Shown here piece after piece: positions 1 to 10,414 of a stretch of DNA of 64,000 nucleotides. The notes beneath the pieces were generated by a model that was not told where the DNA came from, did not search any database, and was given only the letters and a program-made list of their open reading frames with translations. The DNA comes from Aralia elata (Eukaryota > Streptophyta > Magnoliopsida > Apiales > Araliaceae). Numbering within the stretch: the stretch's first letter is position 1; every line of letters starts with the position of its first letter. The stretch spans positions 1,984,001 through 2,048,000 of the forward strand of contig CM068382.1 in the NCBI GenBank assembly GCA_034770075.1, in the 5' to 3' direction. The translations under genes were made by a program, and so were the position numbers.

Positions 1-69
1 CAAACATTGCAAGTAAAAACAAAAAATAAACCAGTTATTCTACACCCCACTATTTCCCTTTTTCTCCGG

Positions 70-1469
70 TTATGGAATTTTGTCTGGTCCAGGATCTGAG
101 AATGGACTAGTATATGCAGGAGGGATGTTGTTGGCTTGTGATCGAGACACTCTCATCGACCCACCATCCGCCGAGGAGTCCTTGCACTTTGATCTCGTCG
201 ATACTCCATCCTTCAATTTCTTTCGTCGCGCCTTCTTCGGAACGTCTGGCAATTTTGTCGCCGTTGAACTTGAGGGCGACTCGGGTCCACCATTGCACTG
301 GTCTTGAGTTCGCCGCCCTGATCTATTACTGCCTCCTCCAGAGTCTTTTCTTTGGTGTCTCCTTGAGCTCCTTGATTTTGTGGATGGTTCTCTATTTGGA
401 GAATCAGATGTTTCTGCCGAATGGCGCCGTGATGACTTTGGTAATTCTGCTAGGTCCCCAGCTGGAGAATTCAATTTTTTTTGGCTTGATGAATCTGCAA
501 AACTAGGCCAAAGTTAACAAAAAAAAAAAGAAAAAGAAAGAAGAAACCAACCAACAAGTATTCTGTTATGTCGCAAATTAAATTAAGGACCTAAAGGCAA
601 ATTCATTTGGTTCAAGATTTTCAGCGTTTCATTTAGCAACATTTCTTGAATTTCATGGGTATGGAGTCAAATTTTATCTAACCCCATTTGTCTTCATGGT
701 TCTCTATAGGATTTCCAGAAGCATCTAGAGGCGCTGATTGAGCTCCGCCTGGTTTGAACTCCTTCATCTGCATAAATTTGAACATAATATACATAATAAA
801 GGCTTGTTTATTTCCAATTCATATATCAAATTTATGCAGCCTAAATCATGGAATTCATTAATTACAACAAGGATTTATACCCAGCTTGGGGAATTATCAA
901 CTGCTGATGATGGTCCATCCCATCCTATGTGAGCCACATGCCTTACGTCTGTCGGAAAACCAATCTGTATTTCTTTTTCTTTCTCTTCATCTGCAACATA
1001 TTTCACAACCCAGTCGGTATAGTTCACATGAAGGTTATTACTAGCAATGTAGCTTGTAAATTGGACAACAATTTCTGGACAAGAAATACTAGTATCTTAG
1101 ACTTGATGTGTGTCTGTATGTATGTGTGTGTGTATATATATATATGCATTATAAACTGAATATATAGGAAAATACTTTGAACAGATAAATCAAGAATCCC
1201 ATTTTCCTCTATCTTTTAGTATCGATTATGGTTATTGATCATGTCAGAGTGTTGCCGTTATAATCAATATGAATTTAGCGATACTTTTACACTTATTATA
1301 ACGACAGTTCAAACTTTCAATACTTGTATTATTCTAACAATATAATTATTTTACTCCGCCATTAACAATGGCCTTGGTTATAATCCAAATTTTAATATAT
1401 GCGTGACCCACCAAATATTTGAGAAATGTATCTTAAGCCTTTCAAAAGGCCCTTCATTTTAGTCCCCAT
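70..1469 (-). CDS. RIC: ROP-interactive CRIB motif-containing protein (RIC family), 4 coding exons, 225 aa
   Basis: Coding exons on the minus strand are 1469-1412, 990-881, 767-683 and 494-70; all junctions are GT-AG and keep phase, giving 225 residues. Residues 1-19 are the basic, hydrophobic RIC N-terminus (MGTKMKGLLKGLRYISQIF). The CRIB motif follows at about residues 27-45, with the core GFPTDVRHVAHIGWDG, and SPSWMKEFK comes just after it. The rest is low-complexity Ser/Arg/Lys-rich sequence with basic clusters. RIC proteins bind active ROP/RAC GTPases through CRIB and act as effectors in polar growth and cortical cytoskeleton control, usually at the plasma membrane or on microtubules; this is family knowledge. 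The start is the first ATG of the exon that carries the RIC N-terminus. The last exon alone would look like an orphan basic ORF. Family assignment is firm; which RIC member is not known. Confidence 0.93.
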
Positions 1470-1670
1470 TCTCCTGTTATATATGCTATGTATTCCTCTT
1501 GGCTGAAAGGTTTTCCTCACTAGCAAACCTCTTGAATTGGGAGGGAACTTTCAGCTTCACCTTCAGATCTGCAGCAAAATTAACAAGACTATAAATAAAA
1601 TAAAATGAAAATTATGGAAATAACATGCATGAGATAAATAAATTTAGAAAAAACAAACCTTAATAAGAAA
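1470..1670 (-). other. 5' UTR of the RIC gene with a probable UTR intron
   Basis: The exon with the start codon seems to extend upstream to an acceptor at 1568/1569 (TGCTGCAG on the minus strand). A possible donor (AAG/GTTTGT) lies near 1660, implying a leader intron of about 90 bp. The leader carries a short open frame ending at a TAG at 1488-1486, 17 bases before the start codon. That frame does not continue into the CDS, so I treat it as leader sequence. The transcription start is not located. Confidence 0.5.
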
Positions 1671-2110
1671 AATTAAGAGTTCATTGCACGATTGAGGATT
1701 CAATGAGCGCCAAATTTTAGCACTCTTAGACCATCGTAAAATCTATTTGTAATTAAGATCCTGAGGTAGAAGAAACTCAAGAGGAAATGAGGAAAAGTGG
1801 TGTAAAAAGTTGGTTAGTTTTGTTTGACTGAGGTGTTAACAATGAGAAAAAGAAAGGGTAACTATACCAAGAAATTGCAGTTTAACGCCTCACACCTGGG
1901 GCCAAGTTTACCTATCTCCAGAAATTGTTGGTTAACGCAATTGTTTCGTTAATTCAACGGCAATGCAATGTTAGTTTCTATTACCCGTTAATCAAAACTA
2001 GACGTAGATCGAAAATTTAGGCCTGAAATCATATTTTTCTTTTAATAATGATTGAGAATTAATATGCTAATAATAGAACTGTTTTAATAATGTTTTAATA
2101 AGAGTCTAAT

Positions 2111-2353
2111 GCTACGTTTGGATTGAATGAAATTGATAAAGAAATGGAATGGAGAAGAATAATTTATTCCATTCTTGACTGTAACGAGTTATTTCATACC
2201 ATCTCTTATTAACGGAACAAAATTCACAAATTTAGCATGAACGAGAATGATTCATTCCATTCCAATGAAAATAACCAAACACAATTTTTTTTCTTCATTT
2301 GATAAGAATGAATTATTCTATTTCCACCTTCATTCCTGCAATTCAAACGTAAC
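2111..2353. mobile_element. MITE-like terminal inverted repeat element
   Basis: The left end GCTACGTTTGGATTG and the right end CAATTCAAACGTAAC are imperfect inverted copies. The interior is AT-rich, with repeated AATGGAATG/CATTCCATT words and no coding potential. The target-site duplication is not clear, so superfamily is left open. A related AATGGAATG-rich stretch lies at about 10115-10400. Confidence 0.6.
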
Positions 2354-3025
2354 ATTAAAGAATTGTTCAGCGAGACCCTTTTTAGGGAAACTTATCATCT
2401 AGGAATGAGCCAACTCTCGCCACGAATTACTAGTTGAGCTAACGTAAATCTCAAACTCAAATATTTAGAATATAGATAGATAAATGAATTCCGCTAGAAA
2501 TAAATCCCCACCTTTTTTTATTCAATAATCAATATACTAACAAATTTTATTTATTTGTTTATCATTTTAATTTTTGGGGAGTAACTGAGTAAGATGTCAA
2601 TACACTAGCTGGTCTATAATAAATCACGAACACAGATTTTAGAAACGGAATCTCAGCTAGTAATTGATCCCAACAGGTGATGGGCCTCACCATCCCACAT
2701 ACCAGGCACTGTTCCTTCCCTTTAGAACAAGAGAACTTAAAACAGGCACAACCTTGCTTCTTCCGTTTTCACACAGGTTAAAATAGGCTGGAGAGACACA
2801 TTTTCATTTCAATAAAGGAATTTGATATAAATGCGATTTGAAGAAATAAAAACATATAAGCTTCAAAGCATAATTATTTATTGTTGCTGATAGATATGTG
2901 TTCAGAATGTTAACAAGTCGAGCAAATACAATATAAGAAAAATAATCTATCGTCCGCAGTTCATCACAATGCTCAGATAGTGCAGTCCAACGGTTGGAGG
3001 ATGATTATCTTTCTTTGGTAGCTCA

Positions 3026-5602
3026 TTAAGATGCTTTAAGATCGTCCAATCCAACGCTAGCCTGAACATTAACACACGTTTAAATCTTAATAAAAACCAT
3101 GTTTTTTACATCATACTCCCCCCTTCCACAAAAAGATTATCATTTGTCAATTTTTTTTGTCTGAAAAAAGAGCCTCATTTCTTCTAATGGTAGTATCAAA
3201 GACACAATGTCCTTAAATTTACCACCCTAATTTCATAAATATTTCGTTGCTACTAACTAAACCCTCGATAAATTTAACAGTAAATATGAAACAAATTATA
3301 TCCTTGATGTTTAAATTTTGCAAATGGAACTATTATTGTGGAACGGAAGGAGTATGAAAAAGACAGGAAAATGTCAAGTCCCTCCTGCACTGATAAGTAT
3401 TGCCTAGCCAGTATCAAATCAAACTTGAAATTTGTTCTCCAACGACAAAGGTCCTTACCAAGAATTTGTGGTTTTCTTCAAGAAGTGGCGAGAAGTTTGT
3501 GCAGAACTTCTCAATGTCAGCATTAATGTCACCTGTTCCACCTATGACATCCATAAACTTCTTCCTATCTGGAGCAAACTTCATGGCTAGCTGTGATACC
3601 AATTTAAAATAAGCATCAGGCAGCATTAAAATGATAAGAAAAAGGCAAGAGATGCTTTAAGATCTACCACATATTAATTGTAACTAAAGTAGAAGAGGTA
3701 TTGGGTTCTGATTTGCAGAAAAATAGATAATCTGAAAGCATGTTATTTTTTTTAACCATGCTAAAATAGGTATGCATCAACTCTCTTCTTCTATGCTAAA
3801 AGCATTTGGGAAAAAAAAAATCTAAAAACTAGCAACCAGAATGCTACTCTGAGTTGATGGTCAATATTAAAGTTGCAGAGCAAAATATGCTGATTGTGAC
3901 AAGAAAAGATGGTATCAAGGGCTCTCCCATGTACTGTGTACTAGTAACGTTTCGATTTTGGCAAAACAAATGAATGTTTATACATAAAATTGTCATTACA
4001 GTTATCATATCTGAAGGTACAAGTGCCATTAACGTTTTCATATTTAGTTCACCATAGTCATCCATCAGCATGAATTCATGCTTAGTTCAAATAATAAAGT
4101 CAAAAAAACATGGGACACATCATCATATATGCAACTGCCATTGAAGTTCTCATGGAAGTTCTCATATCAGAAGTTATGATGTCATTAAAGTTCTCATATC
4201 TGATTGACCACAATCAGCCAGCATAATGAATTCATGCTTAGTTTAACATTTTGGCACAAACACAGAGGATGGACATGCTAACTAGATGACGTGAATCCAT
4301 GTTCATGAGACTGCGCCTTTTTGTGGGGGTGGGGGGTGGGGTGGAATATTAATGTGCTCTCTCATTAGGAGTAAACAGAAGCCGAAAGTAAGCATCACAA
4401 CTAATTTGAAACTATATTGAATGGGAAAAGAGTTCACCGAGAAACTTGAACTGGCTAGCCAGCCATGCCATTTCTTCAGTGTCTTGTTGTAGGATTCAGT
4501 GCAAGCTTGCGACATGGTCCAGTCTGCATGCTCCAACAGATCCCGGAACAACTCTACCAAGAAATCCATTGCCCTGAAGAGACATTATCAATGATATTTT
4601 ACACAAACATCCTCACAGTAAAACATTTCAAATGCATGTGTAAGCAGAAACAAACTCATGTATAAAGGAAATTCACTGATGCTAACATATAAACAAACTC
4701 ATGTGAGCATGGGTTTAGCAGATCTAACATATATACTGATCACTGATCACGGATGCTAGATTGCTAGGAAGCATAAAGAAAGTACATGTGGTAATTGGTA
4801 AATAATACTCACCTTGTTAACCAAAGAAGACCATTGGTGCAACTGGATGAACCTTTTGCAGTCTTAGCTTCAACTTCCACTCGTACCATACTGTAGAGGT
4901 GGTTAAATTCTGACGGGCTAGTCAGATACTTGTTTTCCAACCTCTGATGAAGTATATAAGAATATATAGGTCAATTTATAATATAATATCTACCCGAAAT
5001 TTGCACAAGAAAGTGAGATCAGACTGGCGCTAGGAAATGCTCTTAAGTATATCAAAAAGCAGTTTTTATGAATATTAAACATAAAGAGAACTTGGACAAA
5101 CTAGTTCAATATTGACCCAGCCTGGAACACAAAGCCCACACATTTGATTGGATGACTTTATTCTCCCCCCCCCCCCCCAAAAAAAAAAAAAAAAAACCCT
5201 TACAGTCACAGGGGAATGCACACACTTATTTCATATGGATATAAACTGTAAAGGTTTTATATCGTCAGCCCATTACAATATGCACCATGAAAGAATAAAC
5301 TGTACCGTTATATTACCGCCAACATCAGATTTAACCAGTGCCATGGCAGGTCCAAATTTTTCTGGCATCAAATACAAGCTTTCTTATAAAATGATATATT
5401 ACCAAATCCTAGAAAGAAAGCTATTTGTGGAACAATATAGACACGGATAAAAGGGCAAAAAAAAATCGCAAATTCAAATCATACCTATAATAGGTATTAT
5501 TTGTTTGCATACTTCCAGGAATTGCTTGGTAAGCATTTCTCCCTCTTCAGACTTTACATGTTTCATTCCCTCTAAAGCAGAAGCAAACACTGTACCTTCC
5601 AT
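3026..5602 (-). CDS. GLTP1: Glycolipid transfer protein (GLTP1 type), 6 coding exons, 202 aa
   Basis: Exons on the minus strand are 5602-5485, 5361-5306, 4943-4813, 4573-4438, 3590-3459 and 3061-3026; all phases join, giving 202 residues, the length of Arabidopsis GLTP1. A single GLTP domain fills the protein. Lipid headgroup residues can be placed by family alignment: D52, N56 and R59 in the DVGGNITR segment, W99 in NGLLWLTR and H138 in KKWHGW. The C-terminus ends SVGLDDLKAS. GLTP fold proteins move glycosphingolipids between membranes without energy; in plants they are cytosolic and linked to glucosylceramide transfer. The start begins MEGTVF as in homologues. The tiny final exon (12 codons including the stop) is easy to miss, because the preceding exon reads through into the intron for about 15 codons. 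Intron 2 has a C-run then A-run tract and intron 4 a G-rich tract. Confidence 0.95.
3116..3352. mobile_element. Stowaway-like MITE in the last GLTP1 intron
   Basis: Terminal inverted repeats CTCCCCCCTTCCACAA (left) and, read inward from the right end, CTCCTTCCGTTCCACAA. They are flanked by TA dinucleotides at 3114-3115 and 3353-3354, the Tc1/mariner-type target duplication. About 237 bp, non-coding. It sits between exon 5 (ending 3459) and exon 6 (starting 3061) of GLTP1. Confidence 0.75.
5164..5197. repeat. C-run followed by A-run, GLTP1 intron 2
   Basis: An uninterrupted run of about 15 C is followed directly by about 18 A on the plus strand, inside an intron of the GLTP1 gene. Such runs are prone to length change and to sequencing error, so exact lengths should not be trusted. 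Confidence 0.8.
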
Positions 5603-6750
5603 TTTGATGCTTTTACTACATAAATAAAGTAAACAACCATGTTGCTATAAGAACAAGATAACCTTCGCAGTTGGAGGGCCAAGGGAAACAAATACAAAAT
5701 CATAATATAACTCTGACAATCGTACATGAATAACTGATATAATCACAAGACATCTTTTAAGTTATTATAGGGTGATCATATGACACATAATTGACCTTCA
5801 AATAAATCAATGGTGAGTTTAAATGCCCTCGTAGAAAATTATAGGAACCGATTTGTGAGAAAGGTGTCTAAAATTCTTTAGAAAAATCAAATAATCAATT
5901 CCAATCCTGAATGTTCAAATGAAAGATCACAAACATGAGTGTAACAAAAAGTTCATAAAAATAGTAGATTTAAGCAAATAATGAAGACAAGGATTTTGAA
6001 ATGTAACAACACCTACAACAAAGTATCTGGATCCGCAGCACCAGAAGTTTCAAAACACAACCATTGTAGCTTCCATATCCTAATCCAAGCATGCTAGTTG
6101 TATTAATATCCAAAGAAACGCCTAATTACTACTTTAATTTTCAATGGCTAGAGATCACACAATTCTTGAACCACTCCTTGCTGAATCAGGGCAGATGTGT
6201 GGAGAGTGAAGACGAAATTAAAATCAAATTGTCTTTTTGATAAATAAAGATAACACAATGTTTAGTCTCATAATTTTCATGGCAATATTCAGATCGCCAC
6301 AATCAAAAAAAATTAGTCCAATGAGCATGATACAATATCCTGTCCAGTTTACAGAGGATTAAGAAACCTATTCTAATAAGTTTCCTCCATATTCCAAGCA
6401 GCCGAAAATTTAAAAATAAATAAACCATAACACTTATTTAAAATATCAAACAAATAAAAACATCAAAATGAAGCTCAGACAATCAAAATCAAATAAAAGT
6501 ACAAGAATTATCAATTTATGAATTCAGTAAGAAGAGATCATTGAATATTGATTAATTATCATTGATATATATATAAAAAAAAAGGTCGGAAATTTAATTT
6601 AAAAGAAACTGAAATGCAACATAGATCTAAATATTCTAAACAAAGTTAATAAAATTGAATTAGTTTAGAGAGTAGAAAATGGACCTTCTTCTTTGTTGAA
6701 CTTCACTCGGTATTGGCTTAAAAACAACGCCAGAATAAGACTACGCAGTT
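5603..6750 (-). other. 5' leader region of GLTP1 with probable long UTR intron
   Basis: Upstream of the start codon the minus strand shows a possible acceptor (TATGTAG just before AAAAGCATCAAAATG) and, about 1 kb further up near 6685, a donor-like AAG/GTCCAT following GAACAAAG-rich sequence. This suggests a leader intron of about 1.05 kb. The stretch is AT-rich and otherwise featureless. The split is inferred, not shown. Confidence 0.35.
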
Positions 6751-6759
6751 ATTTATTTG

Positions 6760-7800
6760 GTGAAAAAAATATGAAATCGACGACACTACATGACTGGTAG
6801 ATCCCGAAACAGCAGAATTTTTTTTATTTTTTTATTTATTATATATATATCAGGTCAATGCTTTTTCTTTTTACGAGGGACTATAAATTTCTCAATTGAT
6901 TTCGGTTATTTTTAAGGAGGGAAAGTTGACTTTTACATTTACTTCTTATCTTTGGAGTCCATAAATATATTTTTTCTAAGATAATTATAAACGTATTTTA
7001 TATAAGTTACATTTTGATATAAAATTCATTTTCTAAAACTAAGCTTAAATTTATAACAAAATTTATTCTAGTGAAGTGAATATAAAAGTTCAATTTATTT
7101 TACTTTAAGATAAACAAGTAATTGACTCAACTTGGCTAAGCTCGCAAAATGATTCATTGTCATGCTAATTGAAAAGGCTAAAAAATAAGTTATTACTAGG
7201 CTCATGCGATAATAGATCTTTCAATTTTTAATGTGTGAATTTTTTTGCACAATTCGCATAAAAGATATAACGGGCAACAAGTGCAAGCCCTCTTTCAAGT
7301 TATTTGTGTGTGAGATTGAGTTATTATGTCCGAAGAACCTCCCTCAAAATACGAGTCTTAAGTTAATACTATCCAATATATATAGAGTAATTAAATATTA
7401 CTATCACGCTATTAGTTTACATGTTTTGTCCAACAAAGATTATCTTTGGGGAAGTGCGAGAATAATTAATATTTTTTTTCGTTAAATTTCATTTTATAGA
7501 CACTACATCCAAACAATTGATTTTTTTTAATTTTTTTTTTTTGTATTTTTGTATTTTTTTAACACCAAGCATTTGCTTGGATAGTATTATCATTTTACAA
7601 AAATTTATAAGAACTTGCCAAATATGACGCAATATTAACAACTATAGTTGCGTATAAAAAAAAATAGTTGACATCATTTTGAAGTAAAAAAAGTACTAAT
7701 ACATATAATTGATAGGGCCTCTGTATATTCAATCAAATTCTTTTTAAATAAAACAAGTAATACATAATTGATAGGGCCTTGACAAATTAAGGTGCAAACA
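6760..7800. other. AT-rich intergenic region
   Basis: Very AT-rich DNA between the divergent GLTP1 and RPL14 genes, with a TA run at about 6840-6850 and long T runs near 7520-7560. A short direct repeat (ATTGATAGGGCCT) occurs at about 7708 and 7768. No open frame with codon structure was seen. Confidence 0.6.
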
Positions 7801-7814
7801 AACCTCGAGCTGAA

Positions 7815-7982
7815 GGGCCCAAAATATCCATCTTATGTAGGACTCGAATCTGAATTAGGGCCGGTGAACGAAGCCCAGAAGAGAAGAAAAGGAATTGAAT
7901 TTACTAATTCAACCCTGACACCTGATAAAACTTCACATTGATGAAAAGACTATACTATATATATGTTTTTGGCAAACCCTAA
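7815..7982 (+). promoter_or_regulatory. RPL14 promoter: two site II elements and a telo-box
   Basis: Upstream of the L14 start codon are GGGCCCA at 7815-7821 and AGCCCA at 7872-7877, which on the minus strand read TGGGCCC and TGGGCT (site II, bound by TCP factors). AAACCCTAA at 7974-7982 is a telo-box. A TATACTATATATATG stretch lies at about 7951. The site II plus telo-box combination is typical of plant translation-machinery promoters. Confidence 0.75.
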
Positions 7983-8055
7983 TTACTAGTGCTATCCCTC
8001 CCGCCTCATTCATCTCTCTCGTTGTTTGCTTCCACTACCCCCAGATTGCAAAACA

Positions 8056-9729
8056 ATGGTGAGATTCTACAAGCTTCTTATAATCCATCTCTTTCTCTCT
8101 CTACATACTCATATACAGATATATGCAGATATCTATAAACTATTTGTGTTTAATTTGATTGTGATTGATTGTAGCCGTTTAAGAGGTACGTGGAGATTGG
8201 GAGGGTAGCTCTAGTCAACTACGGGAAAGATTATGGAAAACTTGTCGTCATTGTCGATGTTATCGATCAGAACAGGGTATGTTATTATTATTTTTTTTTA
8301 GCGTATTATTCCAGCTCCAAAATGATAACCCGAAACTTATATACTGCTCCTTTTTTTTTTGGGTCATTTTTTGTTTTTATGAATGTTCAGTTTAATTAGA
8401 CAAGTGGTCAAGAGGTGGGGAGAACTGTAAGTTGAATCCCAATTTTGTTCCCATTTTAATTTTTAGGTGGTTTGATTTGTGGACCCGGGTGGGATAGGTC
8501 GAATTTTAAAGTTATCTCATTAGAATTGGTCAACTTCATGCTATTTGAATTCTGATTTTATTTTTTATTTTTATAAAATCATTCAAAAATAAATCTCTGA
8601 GATGGATTTATAATTGAGATTGCATTTAGTTCATATTTGAAGTATTATATTTGTGATATTGTGTTCACTTATAATTATATGCATATAGTCGTATGCACAT
8701 TTGCTTATTGAACATTTGATTAACAATTTTTTTATGTTGTGTATGAAACACGAGGTGGTCATTTATTGTTGGTGTTTGTTGATTATTATTTCATGGATGT
8801 TCTTTGATGTTTGGTATTCGGACTATATGATTATCGGTTGCAAGCTTTACTGATTTGAGTGATGGCTGATTTCATTATATTATATATGATTTGAGATTTC
8901 ATTTTTGACAAGGTATTGATTTTGATGCTACGTGGAAAATAAAATATGGTTTGACATTCATTAATCATGTACCAATTTACAGGCTCTTGTTGATGCCCCT
9001 GATATGGTTAGGAGCCAACTGAATTTTAAGCGGCTTACCCTCACCGACATCACCATTGACATCAAAAGGGTTCCAAAGAAGAAGACTCTGGTTGCTGCTA
9101 TGGAGGCTGCTGGCAAGTGTCAACTTGTTAAAAACATTTTATGGTCTTTGTAGTATTGGTGTAAAATTGTTATAAATTGACTTGACATTTTTTATTTATT
9201 TATAAATTGATTACAGATGTTAAGGGCAAATGGGAAAACAGTTCGTGGGGCAGGAAGCTAATTGTGCAGAAGAGAAGGGCCTCACTTAATGATTTTGATA
9301 GATTCAAGCTTATGTTGGCAAAGATAAAGGTTCACAGTAATCCACTCTTTTTTGCTTATTCCCTAATTTGATACTTTAATTGTATGTGTAAATCATTGGA
9401 CTATGTTTCTACCCAGCACCCCCCCCCCCGGGCCTTTAAGAATAAGGCAACTTGAAGTATACCGATACTAACTGTTTGTGGCTAGCTGCCACCATTTACC
9501 ACCTGCCCTACATGTTGATGTGATATCATATATGCATATAGAGCGTGTTGAAGAGGATAAAATATCAAAACCTGGTTTAGACATTAGTTGTTTCTTTATT
9601 TTGGCTCCACTTTTGAGTTTTGACTTTATAAGGCAATAATTTAACTTAGTCTTTTATATATGACTTCTACAGAAAGCTGGAGTTGTTAGGCAGGAGCTTG
9701 CGAAGCTTAAAAAGGAGAGCACAGCTTGA
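8056..9729 (+). CDS. RPL14: 60S ribosomal protein L14 (eL14), 5 coding exons, 134 aa
   Basis: Exons are 8056-8058 (only the ATG), 8175-8276, 8983-9112, 9217-9329 and 9673-9729, giving 134 residues, the usual plant eL14 length. The protein begins MPFKRYVEIGRVALVNYGKD (a KOW/SH3-like N-terminal domain) and continues through SQLNFKRLTLTDITIDIKRV and KGKWENSSWGRKLIVQKRRA to a Lys-rich C-terminus ending KKESTA. It is a structural protein of the large cytosolic ribosomal subunit. The first intron follows the start codon directly. Intron 3 has a GC donor (CTG/GCAAGT) with a normal TTACAG acceptor; the GC donor is needed to keep the frame across EAADVKGK. Intron 4 contains a run of about 11 C. The promoter motifs fit a growth-linked housekeeping gene. 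Confidence 0.97.
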
Positions 9730-10414
9730 GTTCTAGTTTCTTAATTCGTGAGATGAATTTGTAATATTTTTTTTTTTTTGCAAGATGTTGCTTAGGTGCT
9801 TTCATTGCGGGGTTTGTTTTTGTTAGTCCTTGGATTAAGAGAACTTTTTGTAATCACTTATGGTCAAGATCTATTTATTGTGGTTACCTTGTCTAATGCA
9901 TTCGTCTTTCACTGGCAATGCATTTTATGAATATGTATGCTTGCGCTTAACTAGCTTGTTTTTACTATTTAGATGTGCAATATGGGCCGTTACACTTCTC
10001 CATCTGTTGAACTTGCTATGCCATGGCTAATCTATGGTAGCAATGTGTAATTAAATCCTTGCTAATGTGTTTGGAGATGGTGCCTGAACACTATAATGTT
10101 GTGTTTTGATTGAAGTAATGGAATGCAAGACGGAATAGAATGATTTTAAGGTATTTTAAGTGTATGTTTGGTTGTTGGTGGTAGTGGTTATATAATAACA
10201 AAATTATTACATATATTTATTCTATTGGAATGAATTTTATTCCATCTTTTTTGCATGGAATAAAAAAACAAAGGGATGGAATGCATTTTTATTCTATTAG
10301 AATGGTTTATCTTTCAAAATGATCATCAAATATATTATTTTTATTTTATTTATTCTATGGTTCTATTTTCTCAATTCAAACGTTTATTCATTCGAGGCAA
10401 GTAACACATTGAAT
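9730..10414. other. RPL14 3' region and AATGGAATG-rich repeat
   Basis: The first 180 bases or so are probably the L14 3' UTR (T-rich, with a long T run at about 9768). From about 10115 to 10400 there are repeated AATGGAATG and ATTCTATTGGAATG words like those in the MITE at 2111-2353, ending in CAATTCAAACG, so this may be a decayed relative. No gene seen. Confidence 0.45.

Noticed and set aside
70..474. A stand-alone basic Ser/Arg-rich protein read from an internal TTG
   Set aside because: It is the last exon of the RIC gene; upstream exons with the CRIB motif join it in phase.
1486..1568. A putative terminal coding exon ending in TAG just upstream of the RIC start
   Set aside because: The downstream ATG opens the conserved RIC N-terminus in another frame, and the stop-bearing frame cannot join the later exons, so this is leader sequence.
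4320..4345. A possible G-quadruplex in GLTP1 intron 4
   Set aside because: The G runs (5, 6, 4 and 2) are on the strand opposite to the transcript, and the tract is short; not enough to claim a function.
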